Origin: Pseudomonadales bacterium
GTDB taxonomy: Bacteria > Pseudomonadota > Gammaproteobacteria > Pseudomonadales > Pseudohongiellaceae
Reading direction: 5' to 3'
Length of the DNA: 5,570 bases
Assembly (NCBI GenBank): GCA_022360535.1
Contig: JAKSCP010000468.1
Span: forward strand, 1-5,570
Part shown: piece after piece, positions 1 to 5,570 of the stretch
Layout of the letters: each line of letters begins with the position of its first letter
Position numbering within the stretch: position 1 is the first letter of the stretch
Position numbers and translations under genes: made by a program
The notes under the pieces: model-generated
Seen by the model: the letters and a program-made list of their open reading frames with translations, nothing else
Database searches by the model: none
Told to the model about the DNA's origin: nothing

Positions 1-203
1 AAGCGAGAATTTGAACCCGTACTACCCTGGGTCTTTTCCTTGTTGTAGGAAATCTTTTTCTGGTGGGTATAGCTCTTGGGATTCATCATCACCTGGAACT
101 TGTCAGTTGCTCCAGATTTGAGTGAAATCTTGCCGCTATCCGGATCGATACTGCAGGCAGTGATAAGTAGCTTTTTGAGTGTGCCCTGCTGTAAACCAGC
201 CAT
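1..203 (-). CDS. eCIS tube-baseplate junction protein, Afp7/Pvc7-like (N-terminal fragment)
   Basis: Partial gene: 67 codons are visible and it continues beyond base 1. The peptide begins MAGLQQGTLKKLLITACSID and contains FQVMMNPKSYTHQKKISYN (about residues 36-54) followed by TQGSTGSNSR. The pattern F-x-V-M-x-NP-x-S-Y-T followed by a Q-G-T/S-x-G segment is typical of the N-terminal domain of eCIS tube proteins of the Afp7/Pvc7 type. In that family this domain joins the inner tube to the baseplate hub, and many members carry a LysM domain further on; none can be seen here because of the truncation. The start ATG at 203 overlaps the TAA stop of the preceding small gene (TAATG), which suggests translational coupling. 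A GAGAG element lies 7 bases upstream inside that gene. Family assignment is fairly secure from motif and context; the downstream domains are unknown. Confidence 0.85.
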   Translation of the reverse strand, partial: MAGLQQGTLKKLLITACSIDPDSGKISLKSGATDKFQVMMNPKSYTHQKKISYNKEKTQGSTGSNSR

Positions 204-373
204 TATCGTTCTCTCGCATTTGCCAATGACTCGGAAACGATCTGCTTACACTCCGCAAGCAATTCCTTTTTAAAGGCTTCCAGATCGACATTAATGTCCT
301 CATCAGCTTGTGAGTTCGACTCTCCTTCACTAACTGAGGATTTAATGACCAACTGTTTAACTTCAATAGTCAT
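203..373 (-). CDS. DUF5908 family small eCIS protein (Pvc6/Afp6-like)
   Basis: A complete 56-residue gene beginning MTIEVKQLVIKSSVSEGE and ending SLANARER before TAA. The opening M-x-I-E-[VI]-x-x-L-V-I-[KR] strand is the signature of the DUF5908 family, short proteins found in eCIS loci between the Pvc5-like tube gene and the Pvc7-like gene, which is exactly the position here. The middle is acidic (residues 25-32), and the C-terminal half (about 31-54) looks like one amphipathic helix. There is no signal peptide or membrane segment. It starts 5 bases after the stop of the upstream tube gene, with only a weak AGGA ribosome-binding element 13 bases before the ATG, so translation probably depends on coupling from upstream. 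Its stop shares one base with the next ATG. The molecular role of this family is not established; its small size makes it easy to miss in automatic annotation. Confidence 0.85.
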   Translation of the reverse strand: MTIEVKQLVIKSSVSEGESNSQADEDINVDLEAFKKELLAECKQIVSESLANARER

Positions 374-378
374 GGTGA

Positions 379-894
379 CTACAAAATCCTGTTTGAGTAG
401 TTGTAGCTAAGTTCGATTTTCTCGATGGCCAGATCATTCTTGGTGGAGTTGAAGCCCTCCACTTCCCATTTCACCGGGAAGGCAGTGACCACATCCCAGG
501 CACGCACCGGTCCCCCGGTTTGGTCAAGCAAGCGCACAGAGAGATTCATCGGTTTAATCATACTGATGAATCCATTTTCCAGGGTTTCCTGACACCATTG
601 CACCAATGGAGAACTGGAGTCAGCAATGCCGCGCTTCAGGACAAGCTTGGGAGACTTGACGCCTTTCGGCAGTTGATGAACGAATCGATTCTCACCACCC
701 TCGTAGACTGGCTCGAGTTCAATTTCTGGACTGAGACCAGAAACCTCCAGAAACGAGTTATCGCTGGGGGAACTGTTATCCAGGCCAGTGTTCTTGCCGA
801 TAAAATCGACGCGAAAGTAAAACGCTGGCGCGAGGTAGTCTTCAGTTTGACTACCCCATGCCTCGTTGTTACTGGCGTCACCAGGTACCGCCAT
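379..894 (-). CDS. eCIS inner-tube protein 2 (Pvc5/Afp5-like, gp19-type)
   Basis: 171 residues with the T4 gp19-like tail-tube fold seen in eCIS and type VI Hcp-like tubes. Visible landmarks are PAFYFRVDF (23-31), SFLEVSGLSPEIE (47-59), LPKGVKSPKLVLKRGI (75-90), LSVRLLDQTGGPVRAWDV (118-135) and the terminal strand LAIEKIELSYNYSNRI (155-170). The pairing FLEVSGL / K-x-x-x-LVLKRG / W-x-x-x-x-A-x-P is standard for the second tube paralogue, which in Afp/PVC particles forms the ring between the main tube and the baseplate. Compared with the first tube protein in this window it has a Ser/Asn/Asp-rich insertion (about 35-46) in the first beta hairpin. It lies 32 bases after the first tube gene and 5 bases before the DUF5908 gene. 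No clear Shine-Dalgarno precedes the ATG; a small hairpin sits there instead. Confidence 0.93.
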   Translation of the reverse strand: MAVPGDASNNEAWGSQTEDYLAPAFYFRVDFIGKNTGLDNSSPSDNSFLEVSGLSPEIELEPVYEGGENRFVHQLPKGVKSPKLVLKRGIADSSSPLVQWCQETLENGFISMIKPMNLSVRLLDQTGGPVRAWDVVTAFPVKWEVEGFNSTKNDLAIEKIELSYNYSNRIL

Positions 895-896
895 GT

Positions 897-912
897 GAAG
901 TTATCTGACTTC
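897..912 (-). other. Short hairpin just before the second tube gene
   Basis: GAAGT (897-901) and ACTTC (908-912) form a 5-base-pair stem with a 6-base loop. It lies in the 32-base gap between the two tube genes, ending two bases before the downstream ATG on the transcribed strand. There is no T-run, so it is not an intrinsic terminator. It occupies the place where a ribosome-binding site would be expected. It could dampen translation of the second tube protein relative to the first, but so short a stem may also be chance. Confidence 0.3.
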
Positions 913-926
913 GAAAAATGGCCTTA

Positions 927-1385
927 CTAGCCGTTTTCGATGGTCAGACCCTCGTGGGCGATCTCAATGGTTTCGATGGCCACTTCATTACCATCTGACT
1001 TCAGATCGGTACCGGTAATCTTCGTTGGCCAGGCATTGGCGAGCGTCCACACCATAGTTGGCGCACCTTCCTCATCCAGCAAGCTGATGGTGACCGGCAC
1101 ACGGGCAATGGTGTTCATCTTGATCTGACTGAACCAATCCCAGAACTTGTTATCGCCAGTGTAAACACCCTTCTTCATGGTGACGTTGCCAGACTTCTTC
1201 AGTCCGGGCATTTTCACTGTTGAAAATTCGGGGCTGTCACCCTGCCGATACTCAATGGGTTGCGCTTCGATATCCAGGCCGGAAACTTCCTGGAAAGACA
1301 TCTCTTCGGTATCCCACTTCACCTGAAAATAAAATTTGGGAAGTGGCCATACCTCTGTGCTTTGGGCTGAACCGTCATCTGCCAT
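927..1385 (-). CDS. eCIS main inner-tube protein (Pvc1/Afp1-like, gp19-type)
   Basis: 152 residues, a usual length for the family. It is the subunit of the stacked hexameric tube that the sheath drives into a target. Hallmarks in order: PLPKFYFQVKW (14-24), FQEVSGLDIEAQPIEYR (31-47), KMPGLKKSGNVTMKKGV (58-74), W-x-W-type FWDWFSQI (81-88), VPVTISLLDEEGAP (96-109), W-x-LANAWPTK (113-122) and GNEVAIETIEIAHEGLTI (132-149). These match the conserved core of the phage tail protein family found in eCIS loci. It follows the sheath gene after a 73-base AT-rich gap, the longest in the operon, and has a clear ribosome-binding site (GGAG, 7 bases before ATG). The order sheath then tube is reversed relative to the classical pvc1-pvc2 arrangement. 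Confidence is high from motifs alone. Confidence 0.95.
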   Translation of the reverse strand: MADDGSAQSTEVWPLPKFYFQVKWDTEEMSFQEVSGLDIEAQPIEYRQGDSPEFSTVKMPGLKKSGNVTMKKGVYTGDNKFWDWFSQIKMNTIARVPVTISLLDEEGAPTMVWTLANAWPTKITGTDLKSDGNEVAIETIEIAHEGLTIENG

Positions 1386-1392
1386 GGTATTT

Positions 1393-1396
1393 CTCC
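1393..1396 (-). promoter_or_regulatory. Ribosome-binding site of the main tube gene
   Basis: CTCC on the plus strand reads GGAG on the coding strand, 7 bases before the ATG at 1385. It supports this start and suggests efficient initiation, fitting a protein needed in many copies per particle. Confidence 0.7.
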
Positions 1397-1429
1397 GTTA
1401 TTTGGTAGTTATTTAGTAGTTAGTTAAAT
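1397..1429. repeat. Three tandem 11-base units before the main tube gene
   Basis: On the plus strand the units are GTTATTTGGTA (1397-1407), GTTATTTAGTA (1408-1418) and a degenerate GTTAGTTAAAT (1419-1429). The first two differ at one position. In the transcript they give an A-rich, unstructured leader (TACYAAATAAC units) ending directly at the GGAG ribosome-binding site of the tube gene. The leader may help ribosome loading; the function is inferred, the repeat itself is seen. Confidence 0.55.
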
Positions 1430-1458
1430 ACTTGCTAAAACCCGATTACCGCCAGCGA

Positions 1459-3057
1459 CTAAGACTTCTGCATCTGCTGCTGGAAAGTAATCTCGATAAA
1501 TTCAGCTGGGCGAATCAACGCAACCAGTACGGTCACACGAAGGATGCCCTCCAAAATATCTTCTGGCGTCATGGTTTCACCCAGACCAACCATCACAGTG
1601 AAAGCATCATCTGGGCTGGCACCAGCCAAACCACCACGCTTCCAGATACCATTAAGGAAATTTCTGATCATGCTCTTAATGGTCATCCAGGTATTGGCGT
1701 CGTTGTTGTCGAAAACATAGGCTTTCGCAGCGAGTCGAATAGACTCTTCCAACATAATCATGGTGCGACGCACCTGGATGTAGCGCCAATCCAGACTGTT
1801 GCCATCGAGGGTTCGCGCACCCCAGACCAGAGTACCCTCTCCGATGAAGGCTCGAATCGCGTTGATTGATTTACCCTGTGGAGTGACGTTGAGATCCTGT
1901 TGATCGTCATGAGAGATATTGACGGTGGGCGAGACAACCGCGTTAAGGCTCACGTTTGCTGGCGCCTTCCAGACACCGCTGGCATTGTCTACTCGCGTGT
2001 AGATACCAGCCATCGCAGCAGCCGGAGGCAATAGATTCAGCTTGTTCTTCGCCTCATCCATGATGATCTTGAAGGCGGCTGAGTTCTGTACCAGGCTGGA
2101 TTGCAGCAAGCGCATTTTCACAGGAGCTTCTGCCTTCTCTTCGTCCTCGTCGCCATCACCAGTTACCCAATCGGCAATATTCACCTTGGTTAACTGATCG
2201 ATCTGTGCCTGCATTTCCTTTTGCTTGTCGCTTTGCTTATCTGCTTCAGGTAAGCCAAGGTCGGCGGCGATAATACCTTTCAGGGCATCGATGCTATCGC
2301 CATCAAAGTTGCGGTAGTCAATCTCATTGTCCTGGACAATCGTAGTGTTAACCCAGGGATAGTAAGCCATACCGAAATCGAGATTGTTGGTGCCCAATTC
2401 GTTACGGAAATTTTCGATCGGATCACCATCAGGATCTTTGCGGTCTTTGTGACCATCATAAACATCCAGAATCGCTACCCGGTTTTTCATCTTTTCACCA
2501 CAGTGCAGCAAGGTTGCCTGTTGCACCGAGACAGCGTCGGCGCGTTCCGCGATGCGCATGACATCAGGAATCACTACCATAGTTGGCTCTTGCTCTTTGA
2601 TCAGGGTTTCGATGCCTGCACTGAGTTTGCCCGCATCAATAGTCTGATCTTCTTTGCCATAGGCTCCGACAGAAACGATGTAGCAGGGGCCGCCTCCATT
2701 GGAGAAGAACAGCTTCATGCTGTTGTACAGAAGGTACTTGCCAGCATCTTGCTCAACTACGTACTCATCCAGGGTTGGATCGTCGGCGTCGCCACCACGT
2801 TGGATGAAGTCTGCCTCCTCTCCCTCTTCCGCTTTGCGAACTTTGAAGACAGGCTTGGAACCATATCCGTAGTAGTTGTGAAACTCCGCCATGGAAGAGA
2901 TCTTCCAGGGCTTGTTCACCAGGGTTTTGCCTTTGTTATCAGCCTTTTCTGTGTAACCAATAAAGGCTGGAACAGCCGTGGCGACTTCCACAACTGAGTT
3001 TGGAAAGGCACTCTTTTCGACGATATAGACGCCGGGGGTTTTCATTGGTGCGGCCAT
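1459..3057 (-). CDS. eCIS contractile sheath protein (phage tail sheath family)
   Basis: 532 residues. It forms the contractile sheath around the inner tube. The N terminus has the family signature TPGVYIVEKSAFPNSVV (7-23) with AVPAFIGYTEKA (28-39), followed by SMKLFFSNGGGPCYIVSVG (113-131). The C-terminal core includes PPAAAMAGIYTRVDNASGVW (344-363), LVWGARTLDGNSLDWRYIQV (410-429), the helix RRTMIMLEESIRLAAKAYVF (430-449) and the closing arm MTPEDILEGILRVTVLVAL (496-514) ending EITFQQQMQKS, which in contractile systems links neighbouring subunits. Between the halves is a charged, probably exposed region: a Lys/Gln/Glu helix (about 271-291) and an acidic stretch GDGDEDEEKAEAP (300-312). It is the only sheath gene in the window, whereas Afp and PVC have three. 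The start is fixed by a strong GGAGGAG site; the gene begins 18 bases after the stop of its upstream neighbour. Confidence 0.97.
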   Translation of the reverse strand: MAAPMKTPGVYIVEKSAFPNSVVEVATAVPAFIGYTEKADNKGKTLVNKPWKISSMAEFHNYYGYGSKPVFKVRKAEEGEEADFIQRGGDADDPTLDEYVVEQDAGKYLLYNSMKLFFSNGGGPCYIVSVGAYGKEDQTIDAGKLSAGIETLIKEQEPTMVVIPDVMRIAERADAVSVQQATLLHCGEKMKNRVAILDVYDGHKDRKDPDGDPIENFRNELGTNNLDFGMAYYPWVNTTIVQDNEIDYRNFDGDSIDALKGIIAADLGLPEADKQSDKQKEMQAQIDQLTKVNIADWVTGDGDEDEEKAEAPVKMRLLQSSLVQNSAAFKIIMDEAKNKLNLLPPAAAMAGIYTRVDNASGVWKAPANVSLNAVVSPTVNISHDDQQDLNVTPQGKSINAIRAFIGEGTLVWGARTLDGNSLDWRYIQVRRTMIMLEESIRLAAKAYVFDNNDANTWMTIKSMIRNFLNGIWKRGGLAGASPDDAFTVMVGLGETMTPEDILEGILRVTVLVALIRPAEFIEITFQQQMQKS

Positions 3058-3066
3058 GATTTCTCA

Positions 3067-3073
3067 CTCCTCC
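3067..3073 (-). promoter_or_regulatory. Strong ribosome-binding site of the sheath gene
   Basis: CTCCTCC on the plus strand reads GGAGGAG on the coding strand, 9 bases before the ATG at 3057 and only 2 bases after the stop codon of the upstream gene. It is the best Shine-Dalgarno in the window and fits the high copy number of sheath subunits. Confidence 0.85.
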
Positions 3074-3075
3074 GA

Positions 3076-3948
3076 TTAGAAATTCACGTAAATTTCAGAA
3101 ACAAATAATTCTCTATCTTGATGGTTTACTTTGTTGATGCGCTTCGCCGTCGCTACTGCCAGACGGCTAACTAAAACCTTGGGTCGGTTATTCTTGGTAA
3201 TGACTAGCTGAAACTTGGGTTTGGCCCGGTCCTGCATTGGGATTGCTTGTGTGGTGATAAAAACTCTCGCCATGCGACCATCAGCGACCTGCTCTTCACC
3301 CAGGTCTTCGAATTCCATTTCGCCGTTAACATCACGTATGTAGGCGCCTTCCCTGTTGGCTTCGCCAATCAGGAAGTACTTCCAATAGGTTTCCCGTGCT
3401 TTGAAACGGATGGTGTAGTCATTGAAAAGCTGATTGGAGTCGGAAGCCAATTCTTCCAATTCCTGGTCGGAAACCTGAATGCTGACCATGCCCAGTGAGG
3501 GGTTGCGCCGATCTGTGAGATTACCGTTGACCGGAGCAAGTGTTGGGTTATCAATCAACTCTGAGGAAGAAACAAATTCTTCTGTGTGCAGATATTTCTT
3601 CCCGCCCAGTGGTTGTGAATCTGTATTTTCAGAATCGAAGTAAAGTGTTTTGTTTGGCTCGTAGGCCGATGACGCTGTGAAGTTCTGAAAATTTTCGTGT
3701 TCGACCTCACATTTGAACTCGACTCGCAAAGGATCATCCTGGTCCTGAGTGTGTAATTTGAGCGCTTCCAAATGCTCACCATCGAAAAACATGGTTAACC
3801 CATCAGGCCGTTCGCGGGAAACCAGATTGACGTTGTGCATCAACTTCTGCGTTCTGGCGGTGGGCAGAAAATTCACGCCAGATAGTTTGCCGCTGCTGAA
3901 GTAGGTATGTTCCATACTGATGTTGAACATTGGTCGGTATTGGCCCAT
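3076..3948 (-). CDS. Unrecognised eCIS-locus protein between cap and sheath genes
   Basis: 290 residues; I do not recognise a named family. The N terminus (about 7-56) has hydrophobic alternation MFNISMEHTYFSSGKLSG followed by a FLPTARTQKLMHNVNLV helix and GLTMFFDG. The middle (about 100-150) is polar, with N, D, S and G. The third quarter has YTIRFKARETYWKYFLIG (178-195), NREGAYI and an acidic strand EMEFEDLGEE. The end is beta-like: PKFQLVITKNNRPKVLVSRL (244-263) and FVSEIYVNF as the final residues. No signal peptide, membrane helix, catalytic motif or repeat is visible, so a soluble, mostly beta structural or assembly protein is likely. It sits 25 bases after the Pvc16-like cap gene and 18 bases before the sheath, so co-transcription and a role in the particle are inferred. 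The start has only a weak ribosome-binding site (GGGGCGAG, about 8 bases upstream); Met7 or Met12 are alternatives. Confidence 0.85.
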   Translation of the reverse strand: MGQYRPMFNISMEHTYFSSGKLSGVNFLPTARTQKLMHNVNLVSRERPDGLTMFFDGEHLEALKLHTQDQDDPLRVEFKCEVEHENFQNFTASSAYEPNKTLYFDSENTDSQPLGGKKYLHTEEFVSSSELIDNPTLAPVNGNLTDRRNPSLGMVSIQVSDQELEELASDSNQLFNDYTIRFKARETYWKYFLIGEANREGAYIRDVNGEMEFEDLGEEQVADGRMARVFITTQAIPMQDRAKPKFQLVITKNNRPKVLVSRLAVATAKRINKVNHQDRELFVSEIYVNF

Positions 3949-3973
3949 TTCGCTGCTCGCCCCGTTGCCTCAA

Positions 3974-4549
3974 TCAACCCAACAACGCCGGTTCGGGAGC
4001 GCTGGAGATAGTGACTGCCTGGTCGGTTATATCGCCTGGATCGATTGCCACCATGCGCACGCGATACAACACTGATGGGTAATACTTTCCACCAAGCACA
4101 CCCCATAAATTGCTGAGGTCCTGTATCGATAAATTTTCGATATCCAGAACCAGTTTCTCGATTCGATCATCCATCTCTGGCGAGTTGGCATGATCGAACA
4201 CCGGGTGGCGTTGAAAAAAAGCAATCGTGTTCGATAGAAATTTCATGGATTCCAGATAGTTGTTGCCACCAAAGCAGATGGAAACCATGACATAGAGATT
4301 GAGATAGACAGGTTGGTTGCTAACCGCAGAACGGGAAAAGCTTCCGCCTCCGGCGTTAAGATTCTTTGAGTAAGTCTCTCTTTCAATATTGATCAGGCTT
4401 AGCGCAACCTTGTTATTGGCTTGCAGAGGCAGGCTGCCGTCCTGTTCCACCGTGTTTGAGACCACGACGATGTTTTCATCCAGACGGAACGTTTTCTTCA
4501 GCGCCTCATCGAGGTTGAGAGCTAGCTGGTTGATTGCGGCGTTGATCAT
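3974..4549 (-). CDS. eCIS cap / tube-terminator protein, DUF4255 (Pvc16/Afp16-like)
   Basis: 191 residues from the chosen ATG. The Pvc16 N-terminal domain covers almost all of it: INAAINQLALNLDEALKKTF (2-21), IVVVSNTVEQDGS (27-39), NNKVALSLINIERET (45-59), VYLNLYVMVSICFGGNNYLE (81-100), LSNTIAFFQRHPVFDH (105-120), and LSNLWGVLGGKYYPSVLYRV (145-164). In Afp/PVC particles this protein closes the distal end of tube and sheath and helps set particle length. A TTG at 4606 would add 19 residues. I prefer ATG 4549 because family members usually begin right at the M-I-x-x-A helix, but no good Shine-Dalgarno precedes either: the TTG has GGAAAG 12 bases upstream, the ATG none. An in-frame TGA lies just upstream of the TTG. 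It is the first gene of the operon here, whereas pvc16 is last in classical loci. Function is secure as a family assignment. Confidence 0.92.
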   Translation of the reverse strand: MINAAINQLALNLDEALKKTFRLDENIVVVSNTVEQDGSLPLQANNKVALSLINIERETYSKNLNAGGGSFSRSAVSNQPVYLNLYVMVSICFGGNNYLESMKFLSNTIAFFQRHPVFDHANSPEMDDRIEKLVLDIENLSIQDLSNLWGVLGGKYYPSVLYRVRMVAIDPGDITDQAVTISSAPEPALLG

Positions 4550-4829
4550 TAATGCGCGACCCGAAACACACTGTTCTTTTAAGTTGCTGGCTTTTTTCGA
4601 ACTCAAAGCTTTGCCAGTCTTTCCAGAAGCTCACCGTATCACCGGTTCGTTGCTCAACCGTTCGGCAAACGCTGTGTCACTGTTTCTTTAGTGTGGAATC
4701 ATCGCTATATGACAGTGGTATGAATGTTTTTCTATCGTTTGTTGAACATTTGTTGTTGTCGCGTTGACCCTCAATTTCCAACTCGGGTATGATCGATCTC
4801 CCGTCGTAACAAGAAGAATATCGACTACC
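4550..4829. other. Divergent intergenic region between eCIS operon and regulator
   Basis: 280 bases separating the leftward eCIS operon from the rightward regulator. Rightward it holds a clear sigma70-type promoter close to the regulator. Leftward I find no convincing -35/-10 pair; weak fragments such as CATATAG on the minus strand (about 4704-4710) do not have a partner at proper spacing. A partial dyad lies at 4642-4665, with a perfect core GTTG-CT-CAAC (4649-4658) and outer CCG/CGG arms; it would lie in the eCIS leader or promoter and is a possible operator. The lack of a good leftward promoter would fit activator-dependent transcription. No intrinsic terminator, tRNA or other RNA gene is seen. 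Confidence 0.6.
4764..4793 (+). promoter_or_regulatory. Sigma70-type promoter for the BTAD regulator
   Basis: TTGACC (4764-4769) and TATGAT (4788-4793) are each one base from the consensus hexamers and are separated by 18 bases. Transcription would start near 4800, giving a leader of about 30 bases before the ATG at 4830. The leader has a weak purine-rich ribosome site (AAGAAG, 4811-4816). Sequence match is good; activity is not shown. Confidence 0.7.
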
Positions 4830-5570
4830 ATGGCCAAACTGTCATTGGCACTCTTGGGCACACCCAGATTGACTCTGGATGGCAATTCCCTTGATGACGT
4901 TTTCTATGAAAAAGTAGAAGCGCTGCTTTGCTACCTGGCCGTCGAATCTAATCGTCCCCATCGACGCGAAGTGCTCGCGGAAATGTTTTGGCCAGACCTG
5001 CCTGATGATCATGCGCGGAGCAATTTACGCTACGCACTCTTTAAATTACGTGCAGGCTTGCAGGAAAAAACCAATTCAACTCCCTATCTGTTGGTGAGTA
5101 GAACCAGTATTCGTTTCAATCCGGACAGCGATTTCTCTCTGGATGTGCTGGAGTTAAGTGAAGCTTTCGGCCAATCGCTGAGACCGAGCGGAGAGCTTGA
5201 TATCGAAAGGCTGGAGCATCTCTCGGCATTGCACCGAGGTGACTTCATGGAACAGAGCACGCTGACCCAGAATGAGCTGTTCCATGATTGGGTGTGCAAT
5301 AAACGTGAGATTTACAACCGCTATGAGCTGATTCTGCTGTCGCGACTCATTGAGCAATACGCGGATAAAGCCGAATATGATCTGGCATTACACCACGCAC
5401 ATCGCTTTATCACCCTGGACCCTCTCGACGAATCCGGATACCACCGGCTTATCGAACTGCTTGCCAATAGCGGCAAAAACACCAAAGCGATTGAAGCCTA
5501 TAACAATCTCAGCCATTTGCTGAACATGGAATTGGGCATCAAGCCAAACGAAGAAAGCACCGAGCTGATT
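4830..5570 (+). CDS. SARP/BTAD-type transcriptional regulator (N-terminal part)
   Basis: 247 codons are visible, open to the right edge. It starts MAKLSLALLGTPRLTLDG, the usual opening strand of SARP-like regulators. Residues 1 to about 95 form the OmpR-type winged helix: ALLCYLAV (31-38), RREVLAEMFWPDLPDDHA (45-62), SNLRYALFKLRAGL (64-77), the last being the expected DNA-recognition helix. From about 104 onward is the bacterial transcriptional activator domain, helical and TPR-like: RGDFM (136-140), a long helix around 152-178, EYDLALHHAHRFITLDPLDE (182-201), YHRLIELLANSGKNTKAIEA (204-223) and the typical end LLNMELGIKPNEESTEL (230-246). Proteins that start this way often continue into NTPase, cyclase or TPR sensor domains; what follows is not visible. 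Start choice rests on the family opening and an upstream promoter. It is divergent from the eCIS operon and a candidate regulator of it (inference). Confidence 0.9.
   Translation, partial: MAKLSLALLGTPRLTLDGNSLDDVFYEKVEALLCYLAVESNRPHRREVLAEMFWPDLPDDHARSNLRYALFKLRAGLQEKTNSTPYLLVSRTSIRFNPDSDFSLDVLELSEAFGQSLRPSGELDIERLEHLSALHRGDFMEQSTLTQNELFHDWVCNKREIYNRYELILLSRLIEQYADKAEYDLALHHAHRFITLDPLDESGYHRLIELLANSGKNTKAIEAYNNLSHLLNMELGIKPNEESTELI

Noticed and set aside
520..930. 136-residue plus-strand frame opposite the second tube gene
   Set aside because: The opposite strand encodes a clear gp19-type tube protein over this range; the frame has no recognisable motif.
1432..1869. 145-residue plus-strand frame opposite the sheath C terminus
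   Set aside because: The overlapped minus-strand frame encodes the most conserved part of the sheath family; this is a shadow.
2449..2997. 182-residue open frame on the plus strand opposite the sheath gene
   Set aside because: It lies wholly inside the well-supported sheath gene on the other strand, shows no family motif and has no ribosome-binding site; it is an antisense shadow.
1..4549. Alternative reading of the minus-strand operon as a prophage tail module or type VI secretion
   Set aside because: DUF4255, DUF5908, the paired gp19-type tube proteins and the Pvc7-like protein are eCIS markers; there are no TssB/TssC-type sheath halves and no capsid or terminase genes in view.
4606..4625. 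Possible sigma54 promoter (TGGCAAAGCTTTGA on the minus strand)
   Set aside because: The -24 half is partial and the -12 GC is missing, so it does not meet the TGGC-N8-TGC pattern.
4389..4767. Plus-strand frames (100 and 71 residues) over the start of the cap gene and the intergenic region
   Set aside because: Composition is Cys/Ser/Leu-rich and unlike the neighbours, there is no motif or ribosome-binding site, and they are partly antisense to the cap gene.
4688..4885. 65-residue minus-strand frame across the regulator start
   Set aside because: It overlaps the promoter and first codons of the BTAD regulator, has no family resemblance and no ribosome-binding site.

Overview
The window carries the start of an extracellular contractile injection system (eCIS) locus, a phage-tail-like particle of the Afp / PVC / MAC kind, and a divergently transcribed regulator. 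The base composition is balanced, and short AT-rich gaps separate closely packed genes. The window gives little taxonomic signal. A Gram-negative bacterium, possibly gammaproteobacterial, is a guess from codon style and a sigma70-type promoter, not a demonstrated assignment.

Minus strand, in order of transcription (right to left): a DUF4255 / Pvc16-like cap protein (3974-4549), a 290-residue protein I do not recognise (3076-3948), a contractile sheath protein (1459-3057), the main inner-tube protein (927-1385), a second, Pvc5-like tube protein (379-894), a 56-residue DUF5908 / Pvc6-like protein (203-373), and the N-terminal part of an Afp7/Pvc7-like tube-baseplate junction protein that leaves the window at base 1 (1-203). 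Gaps are 25, 18, 73, 32 and 5 bases, then a one-base TAATG overlap. This looks like one operon. The spike, gp25-like, baseplate wedge, tape measure, AAA ATPase and any toxin cargo are expected beyond base 1 but are not visible here.

Plus strand: after a 280-base divergent intergenic region, a gene starts at 4830 and runs off the right edge. It begins with a winged helix followed by a bacterial transcriptional activator domain (BTAD), the SARP-like architecture. A good sigma70-type promoter (TTGACC - 18 bases - TATGAT) lies just upstream. Its position suggests it may control the injection system, but nothing in the sequence proves this.

Together, sheath and tube form the contractile apparatus, the Pvc16-like protein should cap its distal end, and the Pvc5/6/7-like proteins should join tube to baseplate. 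The main open questions are the unrecognised protein between cap and sheath, the role of the divergent regulator, and the gene order, which differs from the classical afp/pvc loci.
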